A stretch of DNA of 20,893 nucleotides from Acidobacteriota bacterium (GCA_027458945.1 DAIDOU010000108.1:1-20893); one strand, 5' to 3'. Numbered from the stretch's first letter, positions 1 to 8,554 are shown. A program made the numbers and translations. The notes: a model not told the origin generated them from the sequence alone.

Positions 1-428
1 GCGGCGCGGTGCGCGAGCGGCTCGCCACCTGGGCCGACGCGGCGCGTGCCGGGGGCTCGCCCGGCGGCGCCGTGCGTCCCTCGTACCGCCGCCCGCCGCA
101 CGCCGGCCCCGCCAACCTCGTCGTCGGCACGGCGGCCGCCCAGTCGCAGTCGGAGCTGCTCGCCCGCCTCGAGCACGGGTTCTACCTCGCGCTGCCGGCC
201 GGCCCGGTCGAGGTCGACGGCGGGCGCCAGACGTTCGCGCTGCGCGCCGCCGCGGTCGCGATCCGCGGCGGCGCCCCGGTCGCGACGCACCCGCTCGTCA
301 CCGTGCGCGGCTCGTTCGGCCGCCTGCTCGCCGGCCTGCTCGCGACCGGCCGCGACAGCGAGAGCTTCTCCCTCGCCTGCGCCGTCACCACCCCCTCGCT
401 GCTCGTCCACCGGCTCGAGATCGCCTGA
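1..428 (+). CDS. TldD/PmbA-family protein, C-terminal fragment (5' end outside window)
   Basis: The frame is open from the window edge (first full codon at 3) to a TGA at 426-428, so only about the last 141 residues are present. The pattern is that of the C-terminal beta domain of TldD/PmbA (TldE) proteins: a conserved Gly-Pro-Ala-Asn-Leu stretch, then a segment about being 'sorted' into a Glu-rich helix (SELLARLEHGFYL), an internal FALRAAAVAIRGG strand pair, and the ending PSLLVHRLEIA. TldD and TldE form a heterodimeric peptidase that trims peptide precursors such as microcin B17. The zinc-binding HExxxH of TldD would lie upstream and is not visible, so TldD and the non-zinc TldE/PmbA partner cannot be told apart with certainty; the ending looks more PmbA-like. 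The GTG at 9 is an internal codon, not a convincing start. Confidence 0.7.
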   Translation, partial: GAVRERLATWADAARAGGSPGGAVRPSYRRPPHAGPANLVVGTAAAQSQSELLARLEHGFYLALPAGPVEVDGGRQTFALRAAAVAIRGGAPVATHPLVTVRGSFGRLLAGLLATGRDSESFSLACAVTTPSLLVHRLEIA

Positions 429-524
429 CCCCGCGCGGGCGTCTCCTGTGGGTGACGCCGGGAGGTGCAAGCCAGCCTCCGAGACATCGTGTGCCGTGGC
501 ACCGGTGTTGCACAAGCCTCGGAC

Positions 525-1787
525 ATGAGGGTCCCGGACGCACGACGACTCGCCCGCCTGAGCTGGATCGGCGCCGCGCTGCTGTGCGCGTGGCCGCTCG
601 CCGCGGCGGCCGCGGATGCCGGCGAGGCGACGCCGGCGCCGCCGCACCGGCTCGCGCCCGTGACCGCGACCGACCCGCTGATCGTGCACACGCTCTACAC
701 CTGGTACACGAAATCCAGCTTCGCCAAGGCGGCGGTGCAGCCGCTGGAGCCGTTCAGCTCCGACGATACCGAGCACTACCGGGCGATGTTCTCGCAGCTG
801 CGCGCCAACGGCGTCGACGTGATCGCCGGCGTGCTCACCGGCCGGCCCGGGGAGCGGCGCCCCGACGGCTCGCCGCTGCCGACCGCGTACCAGGCGGAGA
901 ACCTGCTGCGCGTGATCCCGCTCGTGGGCGCGGCCGGGATGAAGTTCTTCGTCTACTACGACACCGCGATCCGCTCGTACTGGAAGACCGGCCTGGCCGC
1001 CGGCGAACTCGACGTCGCGAACCCCCGGCTGCGGCGGCAGCTGGTCGACGACTTCGAGTGGATCGCCGACGAGGTGATCAAGAAGCACCAGGACGACTAC
1101 CTGTTCCTCCAGACCCAGGACGGCCGCCCGGTGCTCGACGAGGCCGGGCTGCAGCGCCCGGTCATCGCGATCTACATCGCCCGCGCGCTGCACAGCTCGA
1201 CCGGCCTCGCGGCTCTCAAACGGGTGATGAATGACGAGCTCGCGGGGATGTATCACCGCAAGGGGCTGGGCCGCCCGGCGCTGGTGCTCGACGTGGTGTT
1301 CTGGGGCGGGACCACGTTCGACTCCGACCTGGTGGCGGCGTTCGGGGCCAACGCGGCGGCGCTCACGTCGTTCTGCCCCGTCTACCCGCGCGCCGACGTC
1401 CACCGGCTCGGCGACTGGGTGCCGCTGTTCGACCGCCTCTACGAGCAGGCGGCGAAGGAGATGGCGGCGCTCGCGCGCTGGGGCGTGCTCGACCCGGCGA
1501 TCCAGCTCTGGCCCGGCGTGATGCCGAACTTCGAGACCAGGTCCGACCACTCCGGCAAGGCGGTCGACGTGCGCGACTGGGAGGAAATGCTGCGCATGGG
1601 GCTCGAGCGCACCGCGCGCCTGGAGTCGGCGCCGCAGGAGAACCCGGTGCGGGCGATGACGATCGTCTACACCGACGAGTTCTACGAGGGCACGCCGCTG
1701 CTCACCAACGGCGGCCTCTACACGCTGCCGCTCACCGTCGAGGGCAGCGTCCTCGAGCAGGCCGGGATCAACATCGAGAAGTTCTAA
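525..1787 (+). CDS. Secreted protein resembling GH99/WbsX-type glycoside hydrolases
   Basis: This gene encodes 420 residues from ATG 525. That start is preferred over an upstream GTG at 465 because residues 1-31 then form a clean signal peptide (Arg-rich n-region, hydrophobic core at 12-30, Ala-rich cleavage region), which predicts export. The mature part shows features of TIM-barrel proteins related to endo-mannosidase-like families: a first strand with LYTWYTKSSF (57-66), a helix HYRAMFSQLRANGVDVI followed by a strand (84-100), FFVYYD (141-146) and a late VYTDEFYEGTPL (381-392) that resembles the WNEW-EG element of WbsX/GH99-like proteins. Family assignment rests on these short similarities only and catalytic residues are not proven. 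The reading frame ends with tandem stops TAA-TAG (1785-1790). It is separated from its neighbours by 96 bp and 81 bp, so it is probably a single-gene unit. Confidence 0.5.
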   Translation: MRVPDARRLARLSWIGAALLCAWPLAAAAADAGEATPAPPHRLAPVTATDPLIVHTLYTWYTKSSFAKAAVQPLEPFSSDDTEHYRAMFSQLRANGVDVIAGVLTGRPGERRPDGSPLPTAYQAENLLRVIPLVGAAGMKFFVYYDTAIRSYWKTGLAAGELDVANPRLRRQLVDDFEWIADEVIKKHQDDYLFLQTQDGRPVLDEAGLQRPVIAIYIARALHSSTGLAALKRVMNDELAGMYHRKGLGRPALVLDVVFWGGTTFDSDLVAAFGANAAALTSFCPVYPRADVHRLGDWVPLFDRLYEQAAKEMAALARWGVLDPAIQLWPGVMPNFETRSDHSGKAVDVRDWEEMLRMGLERTARLESAPQENPVRAMTIVYTDEFYEGTPLLTNGGLYTLPLTVEGSVLEQAGINIEKF

Positions 1788-1789
1788 TA

Positions 1790-1830
1790 GGCCGTCGCGC
1801 CTGCGCGCCGGAGGGAGGCGCCACGAGGCC
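1790..1830 (+). terminator. Candidate GC-rich hairpin after the secreted-protein gene
   Basis: GGCC at 1790-1793 pairs with GGCC at 1827-1830, and GCGCCT at 1797-1802 pairs with AGGCGC at 1816-1821, with an internal loop between the two helices. The element lies between the tandem stops and the next promoter, where a terminator is expected. There is no T-tract, so an intrinsic terminator is only a possibility. Confidence 0.3.
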
Positions 1831-1831
1831 A

Positions 1832-1861
1832 TTGACGATTCATACGAACGTTTGATATACT
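1832..1861 (+). promoter_or_regulatory. Sigma70-type promoter of the tetR-family gene (leaderless)
   Basis: TTGACG (1832-1837) and TATACT (1856-1861) are separated by 18 bp, a near-consensus -35/-10 pair. Transcription would start about 1867-1869, which coincides with the ATG at 1869. No Shine-Dalgarno sequence fits in the 7 bases between the -10 box and the ATG. The mRNA is therefore probably leaderless. An inverted repeat occupies the spacer. Confidence 0.75.
1840..1855. promoter_or_regulatory. Probable TetR-family operator in the promoter spacer
   Basis: TCATACGAACGTTTGA is an imperfect 16-bp palindrome with 6 of 8 base pairs symmetric (TCA-ACG / CGT-TGA). It lies wholly between the -35 and -10 boxes of the regulator gene that starts 14 bp downstream. 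TetR-family repressors commonly bind such sites and block RNA polymerase at their own promoter. Binding by this particular regulator is inferred from position and symmetry. Confidence 0.6.
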
Positions 1862-1868
1862 GCGCACG

Positions 1869-2543
1869 ATGGCTGACTACGCCGACCTCCCGGTGGCTCA
1901 CAACCGCTCTCTCGTCGAGCTCGGGGCGCAGACGCGCGAGCGCCTCCTCGACACTGCGGAGGGTCTGTTCGCCGAGTTCGGGTTCGCGGCCGCCTCGGTG
2001 CGCGACATCACCTCGGCGGCGGGCTGCAACCTCGCCGCGGTGAACTACCACTTCCGCGGCAAGAAGAACCTCTACGAGGAGGTGTTTCGGCGCCGCTTCG
2101 CCGAACTGCGCGAGCGGCGAATCGCGAGCCTGCGCGACGGCACCCAACCCGCCCGCTCGCTCGAGGAGATCCTCGAGGCGTTCGCCGCGGCGTTCCTGGA
2201 GCCGCTCGTGACCGCCGATCGCGGCCGCATGTTCCTGGCGCTGATCGCGCGCGAGATGCTCGACCCGCAGCTCCCCGTCGACCTGCTCAAGAAGGAGTTC
2301 ATCGAGCCGGTGCAGGAGGTGCTCATCGAGGCGTTGATCGCCAACGCGCCGGGCCTGACGCCGCAGTCCGCGCGGCTGTGCGCCCTCGGAATCGTCGGGC
2401 AGCTCCTGCTGATCGCGCAGAGGAAGGGGCGAGCGTGGTTCGACCCGACGTGGGAGGCGGGGCTGCCGCCGCTTCACGAGATCGTGGCGCACGTCGCCCG
2501 TTTCTCGGCCTCCGGCGCACGCGCGTGCGCTGGAGCGGAATGA
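1869..2543 (+). CDS. TetR/AcrR-family transcriptional regulator (CecR/YbiH-like)
   Basis: The product has 224 residues. An N-terminal TetR DNA-binding domain spans about 21-70: TRERLLDTAEGLFAEFGF, then the helix-turn-helix SVRDITSAAGCNLAAVNYHF (43-62) and the usual KKNLYEEVF extension. The rest is a helical ligand-binding and dimerisation domain; its EPLV, ALIAREML-P and LLLIAQRK elements recall the CecR/YbiH type (formerly DUF1956). In that family the regulator controls linked drug-efflux genes and is released by a small molecule. Here it sits directly upstream of a complete tolC/adaptor/RND set, with ATGA overlap (2540-2543) into an alternative tolC start, so it most likely represses both itself and the pump. 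The start at 1869 is fixed by the promoter; an in-frame GTG at 1893 has no ribosome site either. Confidence 0.88.
   Translation: MADYADLPVAHNRSLVELGAQTRERLLDTAEGLFAEFGFAAASVRDITSAAGCNLAAVNYHFRGKKNLYEEVFRRRFAELRERRIASLRDGTQPARSLEEILEAFAAAFLEPLVTADRGRMFLALIAREMLDPQLPVDLLKKEFIEPVQEVLIEALIANAPGLTPQSARLCALGIVGQLLLIAQRKGRAWFDPTWEAGLPPLHEIVAHVARFSASGARACAGAE
2515..2530. repeat. Perfect 16-bp palindrome at the 3' end of the regulator gene
   Basis: GCGCACGCGCGTGCGC is perfectly self-complementary. It lies within the last codons of the tetR-family gene, 10 bp before the ATGA junction with the efflux genes. It may be a codon-composition accident in GC-rich DNA, a second regulator site, or an RNA hairpin affecting downstream translation. 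Confidence 0.5.
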
Positions 2544-2617
2544 AGAACTCTCACCGCGCCATTAACGTAGACGCTATCTCGGCCCGGGACGTCGCGGGCC
2601 GCCGTGGAGATCGACCG

Positions 2618-4093
2618 ATGCCTGACCGCACGCAGCACCCTCTCCGCCGCGCCAACCCGCACGTCGCGGCGGCCGTCTGCGCCGCCGCCCTGACCGTCGC
2701 CGGCGCCGCCTCGGCCGGCCAGCCCGCCCCGGTACCCGCGAGCCCGGCGCGCGAGGTGTCGCTGCCGGTGCAAGCGCCGGCGGCGTTGCCGAGCCAACCG
2801 ACGATCCCCGCGGCGCTGCTCGCACCGGGGGCGACGATCACGATGGCACAGGTCGTCGAGATCGCGCTCGAGAACAACCCGCTGACGCAGGGCTCCTACC
2901 AGCAGGCGCTCTCGGCGGCCGCGCTGCTCGGCAGCAAGAAGGCCCCGTACTACCCGACGGTGGGCGCGACGGCGAGCTTCTCGCGCTCGAACAGCTTCAT
3001 CCCGAGCACCTCCACCGGTATGACGATCAACGCCTACGGTCCGGCCGTCTCGCTCAGTTACCTGCTGCTCGACATGGGTGGGCGCGCCGCCAACGCCGAG
3101 GACGCCCGCCTTGGCCTCATCGCCGCGGACTGGAGCCACAACGCGATGGTCCAGAACGTGATCCTCGGCGTCGAGACCGCCTACGTCGGGTATCTCGACG
3201 CGAAGGCGCAGCTCGAAGCGGCCGGCGTCGACGTCCAGCAGGCGCAGGCGGCGCTCGACGCGGCCACCAGCCGGCACGACGCCGGGCTCGCCACGATCGC
3301 CGAGGTGCTGCAGGCGCGGACGGCGCTGTCGCAGGCGCGCCTGGCGCAGCAGGCGGCCGACGGCCAGGTGCTCGCCCTGCGCGGCGCGCTCGCCACCGCG
3401 ATGGGCTTGCCGGCGAACACGCCGTACGACGTCGGCGAGCTCCCTGCCGACCTTCCCCTGGACCGCGCGAGCGGGGCCGTCGCGGATCTGATCACGACCG
3501 CGAGGTTGCGGCGGCCCGACCTCGAGGCCGCCCGGGCGCTCGCCGCCAAGGCCACGGCGCACATCCGGTCGGTGCGCTCCGACGGGCTGCCCTGGCTGTC
3601 GCTGTCGGCCTCGGCGGGCCGCACCTACTTCGACCCGGCGTTCACCACGAGCTACCGCAACACCTGGTCCGCCTCGGCGCTCCTGACAGTCCCGATCTTC
3701 ACCGGGTTCGCCAACACCTACAACATCCGCCAGGCGATCGCGGACGCCGCCGTCGCCAAGGCGCAGGCCGACTCGCTCGACCAGCAGGTGGTGCTGCAGG
3801 TGTGGCAGAGCTACTACGCGTTCAAGACCGCGACCCAGCTCGTCAAAACGAGCCGCGACCTGCTCGAGAGCGCCGGCGAATCGCAACGGGTAGCGCTCGG
3901 ACGGTATAAAGAAGGGGTCGGGACGATCATCGACCTGCTGACGGCGCAGGCGGCGCTGGCCACCGCGCGGGCGCAGGAGATCGTCGCCCGCTCGAGCTGG
4001 TACGTCGCCGTGGCGCAGCTCGCCCACGACACCGGCACGATCCCCCCGCTCGATCAGGCGATCGAGGTGACGAAGTCGGCCCCCGGAAAGTGA
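2618..4093 (+). CDS. TolC-family outer-membrane efflux channel protein
   Basis: From ATG 2618 the product has 491 residues. This start has GGAGA at 2606-2610 with 7-base spacing and gives a normal signal peptide (hydrophobic core about 16-33, ending GAASA). An upstream ATG at 2540 overlaps the regulator stop as ATGA and would add 26 residues. The mature protein has the two-fold repeat of outer-membrane efflux proteins: VVEIALENNP (79-88) opens the first, and a second repeat follows from about 290 with RRPDLEAARALAAKA, VPIFTGF near 358 and the long helix ending RYKEGVGTIIDLLTAQAAL near 428-446. Such proteins trimerise into a barrel with a periplasmic alpha-helical tunnel. The N-terminal 35-70 region is rich in Ala and Pro and is a variable linker. 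It forms one operon with the adaptor and pump genes that follow. Confidence 0.9.
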   Translation: MPDRTQHPLRRANPHVAAAVCAAALTVAGAASAGQPAPVPASPAREVSLPVQAPAALPSQPTIPAALLAPGATITMAQVVEIALENNPLTQGSYQQALSAAALLGSKKAPYYPTVGATASFSRSNSFIPSTSTGMTINAYGPAVSLSYLLLDMGGRAANAEDARLGLIAADWSHNAMVQNVILGVETAYVGYLDAKAQLEAAGVDVQQAQAALDAATSRHDAGLATIAEVLQARTALSQARLAQQAADGQVLALRGALATAMGLPANTPYDVGELPADLPLDRASGAVADLITTARLRRPDLEAARALAAKATAHIRSVRSDGLPWLSLSASAGRTYFDPAFTTSYRNTWSASALLTVPIFTGFANTYNIRQAIADAAVAKAQADSLDQQVVLQVWQSYYAFKTATQLVKTSRDLLESAGESQRVALGRYKEGVGTIIDLLTAQAALATARAQEIVARSSWYVAVAQLAHDTGTIPPLDQAIEVTKSAPGK

Positions 4094-4164
4094 CGATGCA
4101 CGCACGCAACGACGAACCAGGTCCGCCGGCGGCGCCCGCGCCGGTGGAGAAGGACACCAAGACC

Positions 4165-5349
4165 ATGAGACCCTCGCTCGCCATCCCTCCGCTGCCCGCC
4201 CTCGCGGCGGCGGCCCGCCGCCCTCTTGCCGCGGCCGCCGCGCTCGCGTTCCTCGGCACGCTCACCGCCTGCGGCGGCGCCGCCCCCAAGGGCGGGATGC
4301 CACCGGCACCCGTCACGGTGGCGACGGCGGTGCACAAGGACGTGCCGATCGTCCTCACGGCGATCGGCACCGTCGAGCCGTACAACTCGGTGAACATCAA
4401 GCCGCTGGTCGGGGGCGAGATCACCCGCGTGGCGATCAGGGAAGGCCAGGACGTGCGCAAGGGTGACGTCCTCTTCGTCGTCGACCCGCGCCCGTACGAG
4501 GCGGCGGTGGGGCAGGCGCAGGGGGCGCTGGCGCGCGACAAGGCGCAACTCACGAGCGCCGAGGCGCAGGCGCGGCGCTACGCCGAGCTCGTCGCCAAGG
4601 ACTACATCACCAAGCAGGACTACGACAACGCCGTGGCGGCCGCCGGCGCCCTGCGCGCCTCGGTGCAGACGGACGAGGCCACCCTCGCCGCGGCCCGGCT
4701 GAACCTCGCCTACTGCACGGTGCGCGCGCCGGTGGCGGGCCGCACGAGCAACCTCCTCATCCAGCTCGGCAACGTCGTCAAGGCGAACGACGTTCCGGTC
4801 CTCGTCCTCAACCAGATCACGCCGATCTACGCCGAGTTCTCGGTCCCCGAGGGTCATCTCGCCGACATCAGGAAGGAGCAGGCCGCCGCGCCGCTGCACG
4901 TCGCGGCGACGCTTCCCTCCGGCGGGGCGCCGTTTGACGGGGAGCTCTCTCTGATCAACAACGCGGTCGACCCCACCACCGGCATGATCCTGCTCAAGGC
5001 GACGTTCCCGAACCGGGACACGGCGCTCTGGCCGGGCTCGTTCGTCCAGGTCTCGCTGACCCTCGGCACGCAGAAGGGCGCGGTGGTGGTGCCGGAGAAG
5101 GCGGTCCAGGAGGGGCAGAAAGGCTCGTTCCTCTTCGTCGTGAAGCCCGACCGCACCGTCGAGATGCGGCCGGTCGAGGTCGGCCAGCGGCGCCACGACG
5201 AGGCGATCATCGACAAGGGGCTCGAGGCCGGCGAGGAGGTCGTCACCGACGGCCAGCTCCGCCTCTTCCCCGGCGCCAGGGTCGAGGTCAAGGGCGCCCC
5301 GGCGGCCGCGGGCAACGCCGGGACCACGCCCGCGGGCGGGCCGAAGTGA
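4165..5349 (+). CDS. RND efflux periplasmic adaptor lipoprotein (AcrA/MdtA-like)
   Basis: The product has 394 residues from ATG 4165, preceded by GGAGAAGGA at 4145-4153. Residues 18-36 form a lipoprotein signal with lipobox LTAC and acylated Cys36, so the protein should be anchored in the inner membrane facing the periplasm. A GTG at 4090 overlaps the tolC stop (GTGA) but would put a charged, acidic stretch before the signal, so it is less likely. Family features in order are the first half of the barrel-sandwich hybrid (VGGEITRVAIREGQDVRKGDVLF), an alpha hairpin rich in Ala and Gln, the second half (VRAPVAGRTSNLLIQLGNVV), a beta barrel containing DPTTGMILLKATFPN, and a membrane-proximal domain (VVVPEKAVQEGQKGSFLFVV). 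It would bridge the TolC-like channel and the RND pump encoded on either side. Confidence 0.92.
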   Translation: MRPSLAIPPLPALAAAARRPLAAAAALAFLGTLTACGGAAPKGGMPPAPVTVATAVHKDVPIVLTAIGTVEPYNSVNIKPLVGGEITRVAIREGQDVRKGDVLFVVDPRPYEAAVGQAQGALARDKAQLTSAEAQARRYAELVAKDYITKQDYDNAVAAAGALRASVQTDEATLAAARLNLAYCTVRAPVAGRTSNLLIQLGNVVKANDVPVLVLNQITPIYAEFSVPEGHLADIRKEQAAAPLHVAATLPSGGAPFDGELSLINNAVDPTTGMILLKATFPNRDTALWPGSFVQVSLTLGTQKGAVVVPEKAVQEGQKGSFLFVVKPDRTVEMRPVEVGQRRHDEAIIDKGLEAGEEVVTDGQLRLFPGARVEVKGAPAAAGNAGTTPAGGPK

Positions 5350-5383
5350 GCGCCGCGCCGATGCGGGCGACCGAGGCGATGCC

Positions 5384-8300
5384 ATGAACATCTCCGCCCT
5401 GTTCATCAAGCGGCCGGTCATGACCACGCTGGTCATGCTCGCGATCCTCCTCTTCGGCATCCAGGGGTACCGACTGCTGCCCGTGAACGACCTGCCCAAC
5501 GTCGACTTCCCCACGATCCAGGTGAACGCGTTTCTGCCCGGCGCCACCCCGGAGACGATGGCCTCGGCGGTGGCGCTGCCGCTCGAGAAGCAGTTCTCCA
5601 CCATCGCCGGGATCGACTCGATGACCTCGGTCAGCTACCAGGGCTCGACGACGATCACGCTGCAGTTCAGCCTCGACCGCTCCCTCGACGCGGCCGCGCT
5701 CGACGTGCAGTCGGCGATCTCGGTGGCGCAGGGGCAGCTCCCGACCGGGATGCCGACGCCGCCCTCGTACCAGAAGGTGAACCCGGCGGACCAGCCGATC
5801 CTCTACCTGGCGCTGACCTCCCCGACGCTGCCGATGAGCCAGGTGGACGAGTACGGCGAAACGCTGATGGCACAGCGCATCTCGATGGTCAGCGGCGTCG
5901 CCCAGGTGCAGGTGTACGGCTCGCAGAAGTACGCCGTGCGCGTGCAGATGGACCCCAACAAGCTCGCCGCCAAGGGGATCGGCCTCGACCAGGTGGCGGC
6001 CGCAGTCACCGGCGGCAACGTCAACCTGCCCACCGGCACGCTCTACGGCCCGCACGTGGCGTACACGGTGCAGGCCTCGGGGCAGCTCCTCAACGCCGCG
6101 GCGTACCGACCCCTGATCGTGACGTACAGGAACGGCGAGCCGGTGCGCCTCGGGGCCCTCGGCCGGGTCATCGATAGCGTCGAGAACGACAAGACCGCCG
6201 CGTGGTACGTGGACCACCAGCACGACCAGCGCTCGGTGGTGCTCGCGATCCGGCGGCAGCCGGGGACCAACACGGTGGCCGTGGCGCAGGCGGTGAAGGA
6301 CCTGATCCCCACGTTCGAGCGCCAGCTCCCCGCCTCGGTGACGTTGCACACCCTGTACGACCGCTCGACCTCGATCAGGCAGTCGGTCGCGGACGTGAAG
6401 TTCACACTGCTGCTGACGCTGTTCCTGGTCATCCTGGTGATCTTCCTGTTTCTGCGCAACGTGTCCGCCACCGTGATCCCCAGCATGGCGCTGCCGATGT
6501 CGATCGTCGGCACGTTCGCCGTGATGTACGTGCTCGGGTACAGCCTCGACAACCTCTCGCTGATGGCGTTGACGCTCGCCGTCGGCTTCGTCGTCGACGA
6601 CGCCATCGTGATGCTCGAGAACATCGTCCGCCACATGGAGATGGGCGAGGGGATCGTGGAGGCGGCGCTGGCGGGCTCGAAGGAGATCGGCTTCACGATC
6701 CTCTCGATGACGTTCTCGCTGGTGGCCGTCTTTCTCCCGGTGCTGTTCATGGGCGGCATCGTGGGCCGGCTCTTCCACGAGTTCGCGGTGACCATCGGCG
6801 CCGCCATCCTGATCTCCGGGTTCGTCTCGCTGACGCTGACCCCGATGCTCGCCAGCCGCTTCCTCAAGCACCAGTCGGAGGTCCACCACGGGCGGATCTA
6901 CGACCTCTCCGAGAGGGCGTTCAACGGGTTGCTCGCCGGCTACGAGCGCGGCCTCAAGTGGTCGATCGCCCACCGCCGGCTGGTCATGATCTTCTCCGGC
7001 GTCGTCCTGGTGCTCACCGGCTGGCTGTTCACGATCATCCCGAAAGGGTTCCTCCCCAGCGAGGACGCCAGCCGCGCCATGGTCTTCACCCAGGCCAAGG
7101 AAGGCATCTCCTACGACGCCATGGTCCGCCACCAGCAGGTGATCAACCACATCATCCAGGGCAACCCCGACGTGGACGCGTTCTTCTCCACCGCCGGCGG
7201 CCGCGGCTTCCTCGCCAGCAACCAGGGGATCTGCTTCATCCGCTTCAAGCCACGCGACCAGCGCGCGCTCTCGGTGGACCAGGAGATCGCCAGGTTGCGG
7301 CCGCAGCTCATGGCCGTGCCCGGGATCGTCGCCTTCATCCAGAACCCGCCCCCGATCCAGATCGGCGGCCAGCTGACCAAGAGCCTCTACCAGTACACCC
7401 TGCAAGGCGCCGACACGCAGCAGCTCTACGCGGTCGCCACCACGCTCGAGAACAGGATGCGCGCCTTGCCCGGCCTCATCGACGTCACCAGCGACCTGCA
7501 GATCAAGAACCCGCAGGTCGAGGTGCAGATCGAGCGCGACAAGGCCTCCTCATACGGCGTCACCGCGGAAGCGATCGAGAGCGCGCTCTACGACGCCTAC
7601 GGGACGCGGCAGATCTCGTACATCTACGCGCCCAACAACACCTATCAGGTGATCCTCGAGCTCGAGGACCAGTACCAGGAAGACCCCGCCGCCCTCGCCA
7701 TGCTCTACGTGCCCGCCAACACCGGGCAGCTGGTCCCGCTCAGCGCCGTGGCCAAGCTCTCCCGCGACCTCGGGCCACTCTCGATCAGCCACACCGGGCA
7801 GATCCCCTCCGTGACGCTCTCGTTCAACCTCGCCCCCGGCACCCCCCTCGGCACCGCGGTCGCCGCGGTGCAGAAGCTCGCGCGGGAGGTCGTTCCGGCG
7901 ACCATCACCACCAGCATGCAAGGCACCGCGCAGGCGTTCCAAGCGAGCACCAAGGGGCTGGGCTGGCTGCTGGTGCTGGCGATCCTGGTGATCTACACGG
8001 TGCTCGGCATCCTCTACGAGAGCTTCATCCACCCGCTGACGATCCTCTCGGCGCTGCCGTTCGCCGGGTTCGGCGCCCTGGTGACGCTGCTCATCTTCCG
8101 GGTGGACCTCTCGATCTACGCCTTCGTCGGCGTCATCATGCTCGTCGGCCTGGTGAAGAAGAACGGCATCATGATGATCGACTTCGCCCTCGAGGCGCAG
8201 CGCAAGGAGGGAAAGACGCCCGCCGACGCGATCTACGAGGCGTGCGTCATCCGCTTCCGCCCGATCATGATGACCACGATGGCAGCGCTGATGGGCACGT

Positions 8301-8503
8301 TGCCGATCGCCCTCGGCATGGGCGCGGGCGCGGAGTCGCGCCGCCCGCTCGGCCTCGCCGTCGTCGGCGGCCTGCTCTTCTCCCAGTTCCTCACGCTGTT
8401 CGTGACGCCGGTGTTCTACCTCTACATGGAGCGCGCCCAGACGTTCATCAGCCGGAAGATGGCGCGCACCGCGAACGGCACCACGATCCCCGAGGTCTCC
8501 TAG
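5384..8503 (+). CDS. RND multidrug efflux permease (AcrB/MdtB-MdtC-like, HAE1 type)
   Basis: The 1039 residues match the usual length of HAE1-type RND pumps. GAGG at 5373-5376 precedes ATG 5384. The N-terminus NISALFIKRPVMTTLVMLAI is the standard first transmembrane helix. The proton-relay residues are present: paired Asp405-Asp406 in GFVVDDAIVMLEN (TM4) and Lys926 in LVKKNGIMMIDFA (TM10), equivalent to AcrB Asp407/Asp408 and Lys940. Two large periplasmic loops (about 40-330 and 560-860) and twelve predicted membrane helices complete the fold. The FIKRPV start and overall wording are closer to MdtB/MdtC-type pumps than to AcrB, but only one pump gene is present, so a homotrimer is expected. 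Substrates cannot be read from sequence. A strong hairpin follows 23 bp after the stop, closing the operon. Confidence 0.95.
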   Translation: MNISALFIKRPVMTTLVMLAILLFGIQGYRLLPVNDLPNVDFPTIQVNAFLPGATPETMASAVALPLEKQFSTIAGIDSMTSVSYQGSTTITLQFSLDRSLDAAALDVQSAISVAQGQLPTGMPTPPSYQKVNPADQPILYLALTSPTLPMSQVDEYGETLMAQRISMVSGVAQVQVYGSQKYAVRVQMDPNKLAAKGIGLDQVAAAVTGGNVNLPTGTLYGPHVAYTVQASGQLLNAAAYRPLIVTYRNGEPVRLGALGRVIDSVENDKTAAWYVDHQHDQRSVVLAIRRQPGTNTVAVAQAVKDLIPTFERQLPASVTLHTLYDRSTSIRQSVADVKFTLLLTLFLVILVIFLFLRNVSATVIPSMALPMSIVGTFAVMYVLGYSLDNLSLMALTLAVGFVVDDAIVMLENIVRHMEMGEGIVEAALAGSKEIGFTILSMTFSLVAVFLPVLFMGGIVGRLFHEFAVTIGAAILISGFVSLTLTPMLASRFLKHQSEVHHGRIYDLSERAFNGLLAGYERGLKWSIAHRRLVMIFSGVVLVLTGWLFTIIPKGFLPSEDASRAMVFTQAKEGISYDAMVRHQQVINHIIQGNPDVDAFFSTAGGRGFLASNQGICFIRFKPRDQRALSVDQEIARLRPQLMAVPGIVAFIQNPPPIQIGGQLTKSLYQYTLQGADTQQLYAVATTLENRMRALPGLIDVTSDLQIKNPQVEVQIERDKASSYGVTAEAIESALYDAYGTRQISYIYAPNNTYQVILELEDQYQEDPAALAMLYVPANTGQLVPLSAVAKLSRDLGPLSISHTGQIPSVTLSFNLAPGTPLGTAVAAVQKLAREVVPATITTSMQGTAQAFQASTKGLGWLLVLAILVIYTVLGILYESFIHPLTILSALPFAGFGALVTLLIFRVDLSIYAFVGVIMLVGLVKKNGIMMIDFALEAQRKEGKTPADAIYEACVIRFRPIMMTTMAALMGTLPIALGMGAGAESRRPLGLAVVGGLLFSQFLTLFVTPVFYLYMERAQTFISRKMARTANGTTIPEVS

Positions 8504-8526
8504 CCGGACGCTCGTTCCGCAGACGC

Positions 8527-8554
8527 CGAGGGCGGGCCGCACGGCCCGCCCTCG
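8527..8554 (+). terminator. Strong hairpin terminator of the efflux operon
   Basis: A perfect 12-bp stem (8527-8538 with 8543-8554; arm CGAGGGCGGGCC) closes a GCAC loop, 23 bp after the pump stop codon. It is followed by TTGTC, a weak T-run. The stem strength and position support transcription termination here, probably separating the efflux operon from the restriction operon. Confidence 0.75.

Noticed and set aside
2474..4105. Minus-strand open frame of 543 codons opposite the tolC-like gene
   Set aside because: Its composition is Arg/Gly/Val-rich without any domain pattern, while the opposite strand encodes a clear TolC-family protein.
5288..7405. Long open frame of 705 codons on the minus strand opposite the adaptor end and RND pump
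   Set aside because: It is a low-complexity, Arg/His/Asp/Val-rich reading typical of the antisense frame of a GC-rich gene, and the plus-strand pump has full family motifs.
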